Origin: CAILKP01 sp038231815
GTDB taxonomy: Bacteria > Planctomycetota > Phycisphaerae > Phycisphaerales > UBA1924
Length of the DNA: 64,000 nt
Direction of reading: 5' to 3'
NCBI GenBank assembly: GCA_038231815.1
Contig: JBBRKQ010000008.1
Location: forward strand, 1-64,000
Below, piece after piece: positions 44,290-52,012 of the stretch. A program made the position numbers and the translations under genes. The notes beneath the pieces are model-generated. The model made no database searches and was not told where the DNA came from. It saw nothing but the letters and a program-made list of their open reading frames with translations. The first letter of the stretch is position 1, and every line of letters starts with the position of its first letter.

Positions 44290-46119
44290 ATGCCCAGCCC
44301 AAGCTCTGATCCTCCGCGTCCAACGGCCCGCACCTCCTCGCCAGCCGGTCGCGCGACCGATGCGGCCAGTGCGGACCGTCAGACCTGGGTGGAGCTGTTA
44401 AAGCACCTCCGCCGGACCCAGCCGGACCTGTGCCGCCAGTGGTTCGAGAATCTCGAGTGCATCGGGTTTTCTTCCGGTGTTCTGCAGGTCCGGGCCGCCA
44501 CCGATGTGCACCGCGACTACCTCCAGCGCTCGTGCGGCAACGCCTTTGCCGATGCGGCACGCGCCGTGACCGGACTGCTGGTGAGCATCCGTTTTCTCGG
44601 GCCGAATGACTCGGTGGCCGCCCCACCGCCGCCCCTGCCCCGGGCAGTGAGCCTGACAAGCGCCCCCGTACCGGTTGTGGTGCAGGCAGCACCGGCCACG
44701 CCGGTAACAGCTGGGCAGGATTCGGGCGGGCGTGGGCAGTCTGCAAGTTACCCCACATCGCAGAACGCAAGCCACAACGGTTCAGCGGGCCAATCGCACC
44801 AATCGCACCAGGCCCAGCAGGCGCTCCAATCGCACCAGCCCCATCAGTCTCAGTTTGGGCAGGGCACCAATCCCAGCCACGGTCAAACCGCACGGCAGGT
44901 TGATGCCGCCCAACAGGCCAGCAACCCGCAGCGCAGCGGCCCCACGGGTGGTCATCAGGGCAGCGGGGGGCATGATGAGTCTGACAGCAACGGCCCGACG
45001 GCCTCTGCGGTTATGGCGGAGTTACTCGGGCCGGGTGCGGGGCTGGCGAATCCCAACTACCGGCCGGTGCTGGATGTGTACACCGATGGGCTGACGATCA
45101 ACCCCGACAACTCGTTTGAGAACTTTGTTGTCGGGCCGGAGACCCGCTTTGCCCACGCCGCAGCCTTGGCTGTTGCCAACGGCGCGGGCGCGCAGTACAA
45201 CCCGTTGTTCCTGCACGCGGCCGTGGGCCTAGGAAAAACGCACTTGCTCCAGGCCATTGTGCTGGCGACCAAAGCCCGCAAGCCGGATGCGGTGATTTAC
45301 TACACCTCCTGCGATGGCTTCATGACCCAGTTCATGGATGCCGTGCAGGCGGGCATGATGGCCCAGTTCCGCAACAAGTTCCGTCATGTAGACATGCTGC
45401 TGGTTGATGACATTCACTTCCTGACCGGGCGTGGCCGCCTTCAGGAAGAGTTCTTTCACACCTTCAACGCCTTGCACCAAGCGGGCAAGCAGCTTGTGCT
45501 GTCCAGCGATGCATCGCCGGATGACATCCCTGATCTGGAGCAGCGGCTGGTTTCTCGGTTTAACTGGGGCCTGGTCGTCAAGCTCGAGCCGCCGATGTTC
45601 GAGACGCGAGAGGCGATTGTCAAGACCAAGGCTCGCCTTCGTGGCGTGCACCTGCCCGAGGAAGTGGCAAGCTTTATCGCCAGGCGCATCGAGAGCAACA
45701 TCCGCGAGCTTGAGGGTGCGCTGACCAAGCTGCAGGTCATGGCAGATGTGGAGCGTCGCGAGATTGACATGCCGCTGGCCCGCATGGCCCTGAGCGATGG
45801 TGACTCAAACCGCATCGAGCCAAAGGTGCAGATGCGCAGCATCATCGAACTGGTGACAGATTACTTCGGCGTGACCGAGCCTGATCTCGTCAGCAAGCGC
45901 CGCCACCGGTCCATCACCCAGCCCAGGCAGGTGTGCATGTTCTTGGCCCGCCACCACACGCGGTTCTCACTCGAAGAAATCGGCGGGCACTTCGGCAACC
46001 GCGACCACACTACGGTCATGCACGCCGTTAAGACGATTGAGGACCGCTGCCAGACCGAGGAGGACTTTGGCAAGGTTGTCAAGCAGCTTGAAGAGCGGCT
46101 GAAGTCACCGAGGGGCTGA
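44290..46119 (+). CDS. dnaA: Chromosomal replication initiator DnaA, with long linker
   Basis: A 609-residue initiator, about 150 longer than E. coli DnaA. Residues ~30-115 are domain I. Residues ~116-250 are an expanded domain II rich in Gln, His, Ser and Gly with H-Q-S-H-Q-A-Q-Q-type repeats. The AAA+ domain has L-H-A-A-V-G-L-G-K-T-H (Walker A), L-L-V-D-D-I-H-F-L (Walker B) and S-N-I-R-E-L-E-G-A-L. Domain IV carries the DNA-binding signature R-D-H-T-T-V-M-H-A-V. The Walker A motif reads A-A-V-G-L-G-K-T where most DnaA proteins have G-G-V-G-L-G-K-T. No ribosome binding site is evident at ATG 44290. A zinc-ribbon membrane gene starts 5 bp after the stop. Confidence 0.96.
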   Translation: MPSPSSDPPRPTARTSSPAGRATDAASADRQTWVELLKHLRRTQPDLCRQWFENLECIGFSSGVLQVRAATDVHRDYLQRSCGNAFADAARAVTGLLVSIRFLGPNDSVAAPPPPLPRAVSLTSAPVPVVVQAAPATPVTAGQDSGGRGQSASYPTSQNASHNGSAGQSHQSHQAQQALQSHQPHQSQFGQGTNPSHGQTARQVDAAQQASNPQRSGPTGGHQGSGGHDESDSNGPTASAVMAELLGPGAGLANPNYRPVLDVYTDGLTINPDNSFENFVVGPETRFAHAAALAVANGAGAQYNPLFLHAAVGLGKTHLLQAIVLATKARKPDAVIYYTSCDGFMTQFMDAVQAGMMAQFRNKFRHVDMLLVDDIHFLTGRGRLQEEFFHTFNALHQAGKQLVLSSDASPDDIPDLEQRLVSRFNWGLVVKLEPPMFETREAIVKTKARLRGVHLPEEVASFIARRIESNIRELEGALTKLQVMADVERREIDMPLARMALSDGDSNRIEPKVQMRSIIELVTDYFGVTEPDLVSKRRHRSITQPRQVCMFLARHHTRFSLEEIGGHFGNRDHTTVMHAVKTIEDRCQTEEDFGKVVKQLEERLKSPRG

Positions 46120-46124
46120 ATCGC

Positions 46125-47036
46125 ATGGGCCAAGTGCCAGCCAGCGACGGCGTGATGGTAAAAAGAGCCATCATCGACGGTCGCACGATTGATTTGTACG
46201 GCGCTGCACGCGCATATCGCATCCTGGCGATTGCCGTTGTCATGGGTGTGTGCTTCTCGCCGTTTGCGCTGGCGCTTGGCAGCTCGGGCCGCTCGCCGGT
46301 GAGTTCGCTCATCGTGTTGGTGGGCCTGCAAATAATTGTCGGTGGCACGATCGGTCGCGGGCTTTATGTCTCGGGCCGGGCAACAGGGCGGTCACGGGTT
46401 GAGTACATCTCTATCGCGATCTTCAGCGCTGTGTTTGGAATTGTGCCGATCTTGGGCTTGTTGCCCGCGGCATCAGGCAGCGCAGCAATCCATATGCTCA
46501 TGAACAAGCTGGGCTTGCCGGTGGGGTGGCTGGGTCCACGCTCAGCTGACATTGCCAAGCTGCGCCACGGCGTGTGCCACCAGTGCGGCTACGACCTAGT
46601 GCTGCTGGCCGCCAACCGCTGCCCGGAGTGCAACGCCGACATCGCCGCGGCGAAACTAACGGCCACCGGCTTTATGGTTTACATCCAGGTAAACGCCGCA
46701 GAGGCTGCGGTACACCGCCAGCGATGTCGCCGAGTTGCCACGGCCGGGCTCGTGCTGTCCGCAGTCCAATTTGCCGTGTACTTTTTGCTGCTCGAACACA
46801 CTGCCTTAAACTTTGGGGCCGTCTTTGTCCTGCCGGGACTGGTCTTTGGCATTGCTGCGGGCATTGTGTCGCTGTGGGTACAGAACTTCTTGCGTGAACA
46901 CGGGAGAGTAGATTTTTTGATCACCGGATGTATCGGCATGTGCTTTCCGCCGCTGGGCAGTGTGCTGCTGCTGGAGTGCGTCGGGCGACTGAACGCGGCG
47001 GTAGCGCGCGGGCGGGATGATTCGGCAGATCGCTGA
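46125..47036 (+). CDS. Polytopic membrane protein with internal zinc ribbon (copy 1)
   Basis: A 303-residue protein of unknown function. Hydrophobic segments occur around residues 30-52, 60-75, 92-112, 205-222, 228-250 and 262-283. In the middle (about residues 148-175) sits a ribbon C-H-Q-C-G-Y-D-L ... C-P-E-C-N-A-D-I, the C-x-x-C-G-Y-D-L type common in planctomycete proteins. The start has AGGGG upstream and follows dnaA by 5 bp, so it is probably co-transcribed with it. The next gene is a diverged paralogue with the same order of helices and ribbon. No enzymatic motif was found; a sensor or scaffold role would be a guess. Confidence 0.7.
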   Translation: MGQVPASDGVMVKRAIIDGRTIDLYGAARAYRILAIAVVMGVCFSPFALALGSSGRSPVSSLIVLVGLQIIVGGTIGRGLYVSGRATGRSRVEYISIAIFSAVFGIVPILGLLPAASGSAAIHMLMNKLGLPVGWLGPRSADIAKLRHGVCHQCGYDLVLLAANRCPECNADIAAAKLTATGFMVYIQVNAAEAAVHRQRCRRVATAGLVLSAVQFAVYFLLLEHTALNFGAVFVLPGLVFGIAAGIVSLWVQNFLREHGRVDFLITGCIGMCFPPLGSVLLLECVGRLNAAVARGRDDSADR

Positions 47037-47062
47037 TTGCGGGTCGCCGATTGCAGATCGCC
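47035..47062. repeat. 14-bp tandem repeat between the zinc-ribbon genes
   Basis: GATTGCGGGTCGCC (47035-47048) and GATTGCAGATCGCC (47049-47062) follow each other at the end of copy 1, flanked by partial units. Non-coding, probably slippage-derived. Confidence 0.55.
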
Positions 47063-47192
47063 GAAAGTGCCTCGCCGAAATCTCCCGCCACAGGCAACCG
47101 ATCCGCTCTTGGCAGCGCATAGATACTCGTATCCATCACGCTTCAAACTGCTCAGCGAACCACCCGTGGACACAGGATCAGAACAAGTCGCC

Positions 47193-48137
47193 ATGAGTCA
47201 AGCCGAGCCGGCTGCACGCGAGCTGGCCACCGCAGCGGGTGATGCAGTTTCTGCCAGTGGTGCGACAAAGAGCAAGCAGACGGTATTCGGTGGGCGGAAG
47301 GTCAATCTGCACACGGCGGCCGCCTCGTACCGGGTGCTGGCAGGCGGCATCGGGCTTGGGATCGCGGCCCTGTTCGTACCGTTGCTGCTCGGAGTCTGGC
47401 TCTCTGGTGCGGCGCTCTTTTGGCTGCTGTTCTGCCCGCTTCAGATCGCAGCCGCAGTGACAATGGGCATCGGCATCGCAAACGCAAACCGTGCGATGAA
47501 TGAATCCGAGATTGATTGCACCGACCGCGGCATCGTTCTTGGCGTCCTAGGAATCGTGCCCGTACTTGGCATGCTTCCCGCAGCGAGCATGACAGGAAAG
47601 CTCCATCAAATCCTAAGTTCTGTTGGCGTGCCGCTCGGAATTTTTGGGCCCAGTCGCCTCACCACCAGCGTGCTGCGACACGGGATTTGTCCAGTGTGCG
47701 ACTATGACCTGACACAGCTCATCGCCGACCGATGTCCGGAATGCAATGCCCACGTGGACACCGAGAAGCCAACCAGCGACGCCATGCTAACCAGTGTGGA
47801 GATTGTCTCTGCTGATGCACGGTCACTCGCCCGCAAATGCCGGCAGACCGCGTGGACCGGCATCGGACTTGGACTCGTACAGTTGTCACTCTGTGTAGGG
47901 CTCGCTGGTGATGTGCCAAACCCCGGCTTGCTGGTGTTTGTCTTCCCGGGGCTCGTGTTCGGAGCAATCGCCAGCACGGTGTCGTTTGTTGGCAAGCAAG
48001 TGCTTCGCGAGCAATGGACGGTTGACTTTGCCGCCGTGGGCATCCTCTCGATTTTCTTGCCACCGGTTGCTGCCGTGCTGCTGTTTCGCCAGGCCATCCG
48101 GCTCAGCGTCGCCGCGGCCCGTGGCCATGTCGGGTAG
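47193..48137 (+). CDS. Polytopic membrane protein with internal zinc ribbon (copy 2)
   Basis: A 314-residue paralogue of the preceding protein. The shared layout is an N-terminal soluble stretch, then A-A-S-Y-R-V-L-A-G-G-I-G-L, helices, G-I-V-P-V-L-G-M-L-P-A-A-S, the ribbon C-P-V-C-D-Y-D-L ... C-P-E-C-N-A-H-V, then a second helical part with F-V-F-P-G-L-V-F-G. The ATG at 47193 is chosen because the preceding 52 codons of the open frame read through a non-conserved, repeat-containing spacer. The two copies diverge widely outside the helices and ribbon, so the duplication is old. Function unknown. Confidence 0.68.
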   Translation: MSQAEPAARELATAAGDAVSASGATKSKQTVFGGRKVNLHTAAASYRVLAGGIGLGIAALFVPLLLGVWLSGAALFWLLFCPLQIAAAVTMGIGIANANRAMNESEIDCTDRGIVLGVLGIVPVLGMLPAASMTGKLHQILSSVGVPLGIFGPSRLTTSVLRHGICPVCDYDLTQLIADRCPECNAHVDTEKPTSDAMLTSVEIVSADARSLARKCRQTAWTGIGLGLVQLSLCVGLAGDVPNPGLLVFVFPGLVFGAIASTVSFVGKQVLREQWTVDFAAVGILSIFLPPVAAVLLFRQAIRLSVAAARGHVG

Positions 48138-48224
48138 TTTGCACAGCGCCGCTTCCGTTTGCAGCGGGCATCGCAGCGGCATTTCGGCGGCCCCGAGCGG
48201 GGTTGGCTTCTATGATTTCCATCA

Positions 48225-50309
48225 ATGGCTGACTATTGGTACTTTGCCCGCTACATGCTTGCCGAACGTTCTCGGCTGGTGCTTGCCCTTGTCTTTGCGT
48301 TGCTGTCCGCTGGTGGGCTTGGTGTTGGGTTGGTGGCCATTACTCCAGTCCTGCAGGTGATTCTGGGGGTTGATGCCAAATTGGCCGCCCCGCAAGCCCC
48401 GCTCGCTACGCCCGCAACCCCACAAGGTACAGCAACACAGCCGCCCACCGGTGCGGCGGCGGAGTCAAATCAAGCCTCTGCCGCAGCATCTGCTGAGAGC
48501 AAGCCAACCGCCATCAAGCCAACCGCCATCAAGCCAGCCACCAACACCAAAGACCTCCCCCAGCTCGCCCGTGATCTTGATGTCAAAGTCGGTGGGCTCG
48601 TGCCGGATGCGCTCATCAATGCGCTGCCGGCTGGTCCGGTCGCCGCCGTCATCGGTGTCATGAGCTTTCTTGGTGTGCTCACCGTCTTCGGGGCGATGTG
48701 CAATTTCCTGCACAGCTACTACTCGCTCACCGTCATCAACCGCACTGTCGCACGAATCCGAGAGGAGTGCTTCAAGCGTGTCATCGATAGTCCGCTGGCC
48801 TCAATGATGGCTGTCGGGCCGAGTACCCAAATCCGCCGCATCGTTGGTGACTCGGCCGCGGTGGCCAATGGCTTTACTTCTTTGCTCGGCAAGCTGGTTG
48901 CCCAGATGTCAAAGGGCTTCATCGCCGTGATCGCCGCATTCGTGACGGACTGGCGGCTTGCCTCCGTTGCAGTGCTAGTCGCCCCGGTGCTGTACCACAT
49001 CATCCGCAAGACCGGCAAGATCATCCGCCGGGGCACCAAGGCCTCACTCACGTCCGGCTCAGAACTGCTCCGCACCGCGTATGATGCGTGTATTCATCTG
49101 CGGGTTGTCAAAACCTCCACGGCTGAGGAGCAGGAGTTCATCCGCTTCAAAGCCGCCAGTGATCACCTGCTGGCTCAGGATCTGAAGGTGCGTACCGCAA
49201 AGGCCATCTCAACACCCCTGACTGAGACCCTGGCCATCTTCGTCCTCGGGCTCCTGGCCGTCATCGCGGCTAAGGCCATTATCGATGGCAAGCTTGATCC
49301 ATCCTCGTTCCTCGTCACGATGGCCTCACTGGGCGTCGCCGGCGCCTCACTGCGGCCGCTGACGGGCTTTCTTTCTGAGATGCAATCCTCCGCTGCCGCG
49401 GCCAACCAACTTCGCGAAGTACTTCGGATGCCCCGCGAAACCGAGCAGGACAAAGACTGCCCCAAACTGCCCCGCCACCGCGTCAGCATCGAGTTCAAGT
49501 CCGTCAGCTTCACGTACCCGGGTGCTGACCGGCCCGCCGTGCGCGAAGTTTCACTGGTTGTTCCGCACGGCAGGCGCATCGCCTTTGTTGGCCCCAACGG
49601 GTGCGGCAAGACCACCCTGCTCAGCCTGCTTCCGCGGCTGTTTGAGCCAGATGCGGGCGGCAGTATCCTCATTGATGGTGTAAATATCTCAACAGTGACG
49701 CGGCGATCAATTCGCGAGCAAATCGGCGTTGTCACTCAGGATGTGGTGCTGTTTAAGGGTTCTATCGCCACCAACATCCGCTACGCAGCGCCGGGCGCGG
49801 GTGAGGCTCAGGTGGTCGATGCCGCGCGCAAGGCCCGGGCCGAGGAGTTCATCGTCGCAAAGCCGGGCGGGTACGACGCCCCAATTGGTGAGAGTGGCAG
49901 CGGTCTGTCCGGCGGGCAGAAGCAGCGCATTGCCATCGCCCGCGCCATCCTGCGTGATCCGGCGATTCTGATTCTTGATGAAGCAACGAGCATGATCGAT
50001 GCCGACAGCGAGAAAAAAATCAACGATGCGCTCGATGATTTCTCCAAAGGCCGCACCTCGCTGGTGGTGGCACACCGCCTCTCAACAGTGCTGCACGCAG
50101 ACCTAATCGTGGTCATGAACGACGGCCGGATCGAAGACACCGGCACCCACAGCGAACTGCTGGCACGCTCAATAACCTACCAGCTCATCGCCAGAACACA
50201 GTTGCTCGATGGCGACAGCGGCAGGGGGGTAAGCCCCGGTGCGCAGCTACCAGCCTCGGCCCAAGTGCCGATTCCCGAAACGACTGCTACCGGCGCAGCA
50301 AGCTCGTAA
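48225..50309 (+). CDS. MsbA-like ABC exporter (fused permease-ATPase) with large extracytoplasmic insert
   Basis: A 694-residue half-transporter. The N-terminal membrane domain has a helix at ~12-45, then an unusual ~75-residue Ala/Pro/Thr/Gln-rich insert (with a 15-bp direct repeat at 48501-48530 encoding K-P-T-A-I twice) before the next helices. The ATPase domain starts near residue 430: Walker A G-P-N-G-C-G-K-T-T, Q-loop V-V-T-Q-D, signature L-S-G-G-Q, Walker B I-L-I-L-D-E-A-T-S and H-loop A-H-R-L-S. It probably works as a homodimer. The substrate is unknown; lipid A-type or peptide export are the usual roles. No partner membrane-fusion gene is adjacent. Confidence 0.9.
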   Translation: MADYWYFARYMLAERSRLVLALVFALLSAGGLGVGLVAITPVLQVILGVDAKLAAPQAPLATPATPQGTATQPPTGAAAESNQASAAASAESKPTAIKPTAIKPATNTKDLPQLARDLDVKVGGLVPDALINALPAGPVAAVIGVMSFLGVLTVFGAMCNFLHSYYSLTVINRTVARIREECFKRVIDSPLASMMAVGPSTQIRRIVGDSAAVANGFTSLLGKLVAQMSKGFIAVIAAFVTDWRLASVAVLVAPVLYHIIRKTGKIIRRGTKASLTSGSELLRTAYDACIHLRVVKTSTAEEQEFIRFKAASDHLLAQDLKVRTAKAISTPLTETLAIFVLGLLAVIAAKAIIDGKLDPSSFLVTMASLGVAGASLRPLTGFLSEMQSSAAAANQLREVLRMPRETEQDKDCPKLPRHRVSIEFKSVSFTYPGADRPAVREVSLVVPHGRRIAFVGPNGCGKTTLLSLLPRLFEPDAGGSILIDGVNISTVTRRSIREQIGVVTQDVVLFKGSIATNIRYAAPGAGEAQVVDAARKARAEEFIVAKPGGYDAPIGESGSGLSGGQKQRIAIARAILRDPAILILDEATSMIDADSEKKINDALDDFSKGRTSLVVAHRLSTVLHADLIVVMNDGRIEDTGTHSELLARSITYQLIARTQLLDGDSGRGVSPGAQLPASAQVPIPETTATGAASS

Positions 50310-50408
50310 GCAGCCCATATCGCCTCTCCCCCGCACGCTTCCAATGAACTAGTTGTTCCACCAACTCCCGCCCCACCCCCGATCTCGCCGACTCCCTGAG
50401 CCTTACCT

Positions 50409-50777
50409 ATGCACCGACCCGGCAGCGACGCCCTGAACATGGAACCGACCGACTTCCTCTGCGACTTCTGCCACAAGCCGTGGAGTGAAGATCGCCCCAT
50501 GGTCGAAGGTCATCAAGGCTCACTCATCTGCGCCCCGTGCATCTGCACCGCATACACCCACCTCGTGCTCGCCGGAGCCGGCATAGACAGCGCCTTCGCC
50601 GACATCAAATGCACCATGTGCATCGAACTCCGCGGCGGTACCGACGCGTACTGGCAAAGCCCCATCTACGAATCCGCCTGCATCTGCCGCCGCTGCCTAG
50701 ACCAAGGCATCGAAACCCTCGAAGCCGACACCGACACACCCACCCCGTTCCTCCGCCCCGCCGGCAACCCAGCCTGA
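50409..50777 (+). CDS. Small cysteine-rich putative zinc-binding protein
   Basis: A 122-residue protein with four C-x-x-C-type pairs: C-D-F-C and C-A-P-C in the first half, C-T-M-C and C-R-R-C in the second. The first half (L-C-D-F-C-H-K-P-W-S-E-D ... L-I-C-A-P-C) resembles the ClpX-type C4 zinc-binding domain; the second half looks like a diverged copy. That suggests two zinc sites in a small adapter-like protein. No catalytic residues are apparent. ATG 50439 is an alternative start, just before the first Cys pair. It lies 100 bp after the ABC exporter on the same strand. Confidence 0.7.
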   Translation: MHRPGSDALNMEPTDFLCDFCHKPWSEDRPMVEGHQGSLICAPCICTAYTHLVLAGAGIDSAFADIKCTMCIELRGGTDAYWQSPIYESACICRRCLDQGIETLEADTDTPTPFLRPAGNPA

Positions 50778-50964
50778 ATCACTGCTTACTAATCGCCGGC
50801 CGGTACCACCGGCATCTGCTCAATTAATACAGCAAACCGGGAACATCCGTCCCACTTACGAGCCCGCATTACTGAGACATTGCCTCGTAACCTATGCCAG
50901 TCCGCTGTTTCTGCCGTTTGTCCTTGACCGCATAAGCCTGCTGATTTCTCCGCGTTCCTTGCCA

Positions 50965-51000
50965 TGAAAACTCTGCGCCCTGTGCGTTCATCTCCACTTA
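50965..51000. repeat. GCGCAGAG-type dispersed repeat (inverted orientation)
   Basis: AAACTCTGCGCCCTGTGCGTTCATCTC (spread over 50968-50995) matches the inverted copies at 37081-37115. It occupies part of the 281-bp gap before pdxJ, where no other feature was seen. Confidence 0.5.
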
Positions 51001-51058
51001 GAGTTTCGCCGCAATCACGTCCCGCGCAACTCGCGACTTCTCTCCTCCCGGAGTTTCC

Positions 51059-51856
51059 GTGAACCCTGCCACCCTCTCCCCGCTGCTTGGTGTCAACATT
51101 GATCACGTCGCTTCGCTGCGCCAAGCCCGCTATCGCAACGATCAGCATCCCTCCGCCTTCGGTGAACCCGACCCAAGCCGCGCTGTGCACGAGGCGGAGC
51201 TTGGTGGGGCCGACATCATCACCGTACACCTCCGTGAAGATCGTCGCCACATCAACGACCGAGATGTTGAGTCGATCCGTCCGCTCTGCCGCGTGCGGCT
51301 GAATCTGGAGATGGGCGCAACCGATGAAATGGTCGCCATCGCCCGCCGCCTGCATGTTCACATGAGCACGCTGGTGCCCGAGGGCCGCCAGGAAGTAACC
51401 ACCGAGGGTGGGCTTGATGTTGCTGGCCAGCTCGTCCGGCTCACCGCGATGGTCGCAAAGCTCAAAGACCCTGCCGGTCACAGCGGGGGCGGCATGACCG
51501 TCTCTGCCTTTATTGATGCGGATCTCAAGCAAATCGAGGCCAGCAAGAAAGCTGGCTTTGATGCGTGCGAACTGCACACCGGCCCGTATGCCAATGCCTT
51601 CGCCACCTGCGGCGGAGACCCGCTGCGGCCAATGCTGGCCAAAGAACTCGCCCGCCTCGCGGAGGCCTGCCACACCGTTCGCGCCCTGGGCATGCGGCTG
51701 CACGCCGGTCACGGCCTCAACTACGCCAATGTGGGCCACATCGCTGCCATCCCCGGCATGACTGAACTGCACATTGGCCACAGCATCATCGCCCGTGGCA
51801 TCTACATCGGCCTGCGCAGCGCAGTAGCGGAGATGAAGGCCGCGATACGCGGGTAA
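51059..51856 (+). CDS. pdxJ: Pyridoxine 5'-phosphate synthase PdxJ
   Basis: A 265-residue TIM-barrel enzyme that condenses deoxyxylulose 5-phosphate with 3-amino-2-oxopropyl phosphate in the vitamin B6 pathway. The family opening L-L-G-V-N-I-D-H-V-A-S-L-R-Q-A-R, the catalytic Glu/His region E-A-E-L-G-G-A-D-I-I-T-V-H-L-R-E-D-R-R-H-I, the T-L-V-P-E-G-R-Q-E-V-T-T-E-G-G segment and A-G-H-G-L-N-Y near the C-terminus are all intact. GTG 51059 is supported by CGGAG 6 nt upstream. A terminator follows at 51948. PdxA is not in the window. Confidence 0.96.
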   Translation: MNPATLSPLLGVNIDHVASLRQARYRNDQHPSAFGEPDPSRAVHEAELGGADIITVHLREDRRHINDRDVESIRPLCRVRLNLEMGATDEMVAIARRLHVHMSTLVPEGRQEVTTEGGLDVAGQLVRLTAMVAKLKDPAGHSGGGMTVSAFIDADLKQIEASKKAGFDACELHTGPYANAFATCGGDPLRPMLAKELARLAEACHTVRALGMRLHAGHGLNYANVGHIAAIPGMTELHIGHSIIARGIYIGLRSAVAEMKAAIRG

Positions 51857-51947
51857 GTCACGAAGTACCCCAAGCCTTCGGCCAAGAGGCGCTTCCAGAC
51901 GATGGGCGACGTGGGTGAGCGGTACCAAGCCCGACCACGAAAACAAA

Positions 51948-51975
51948 AGCCCCTCCTTGCCGGAGGGGCTCTTTG
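51948..51975 (+). terminator. Bidirectional terminator between pdxJ and a dockerin protease gene
   Basis: AGCCCCTCC (51948-51956) pairs with GGAGGGGCT (51962-51970) and is followed by CTTTG. On the minus strand the stem is followed by TTTTGTTTTC, serving the gene ending at 52013. Confidence 0.85.
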
Positions 51976-52012
51976 TAATTGTGATGCTCCAGATCCGCGG
52001 CGGCTATCGGTT

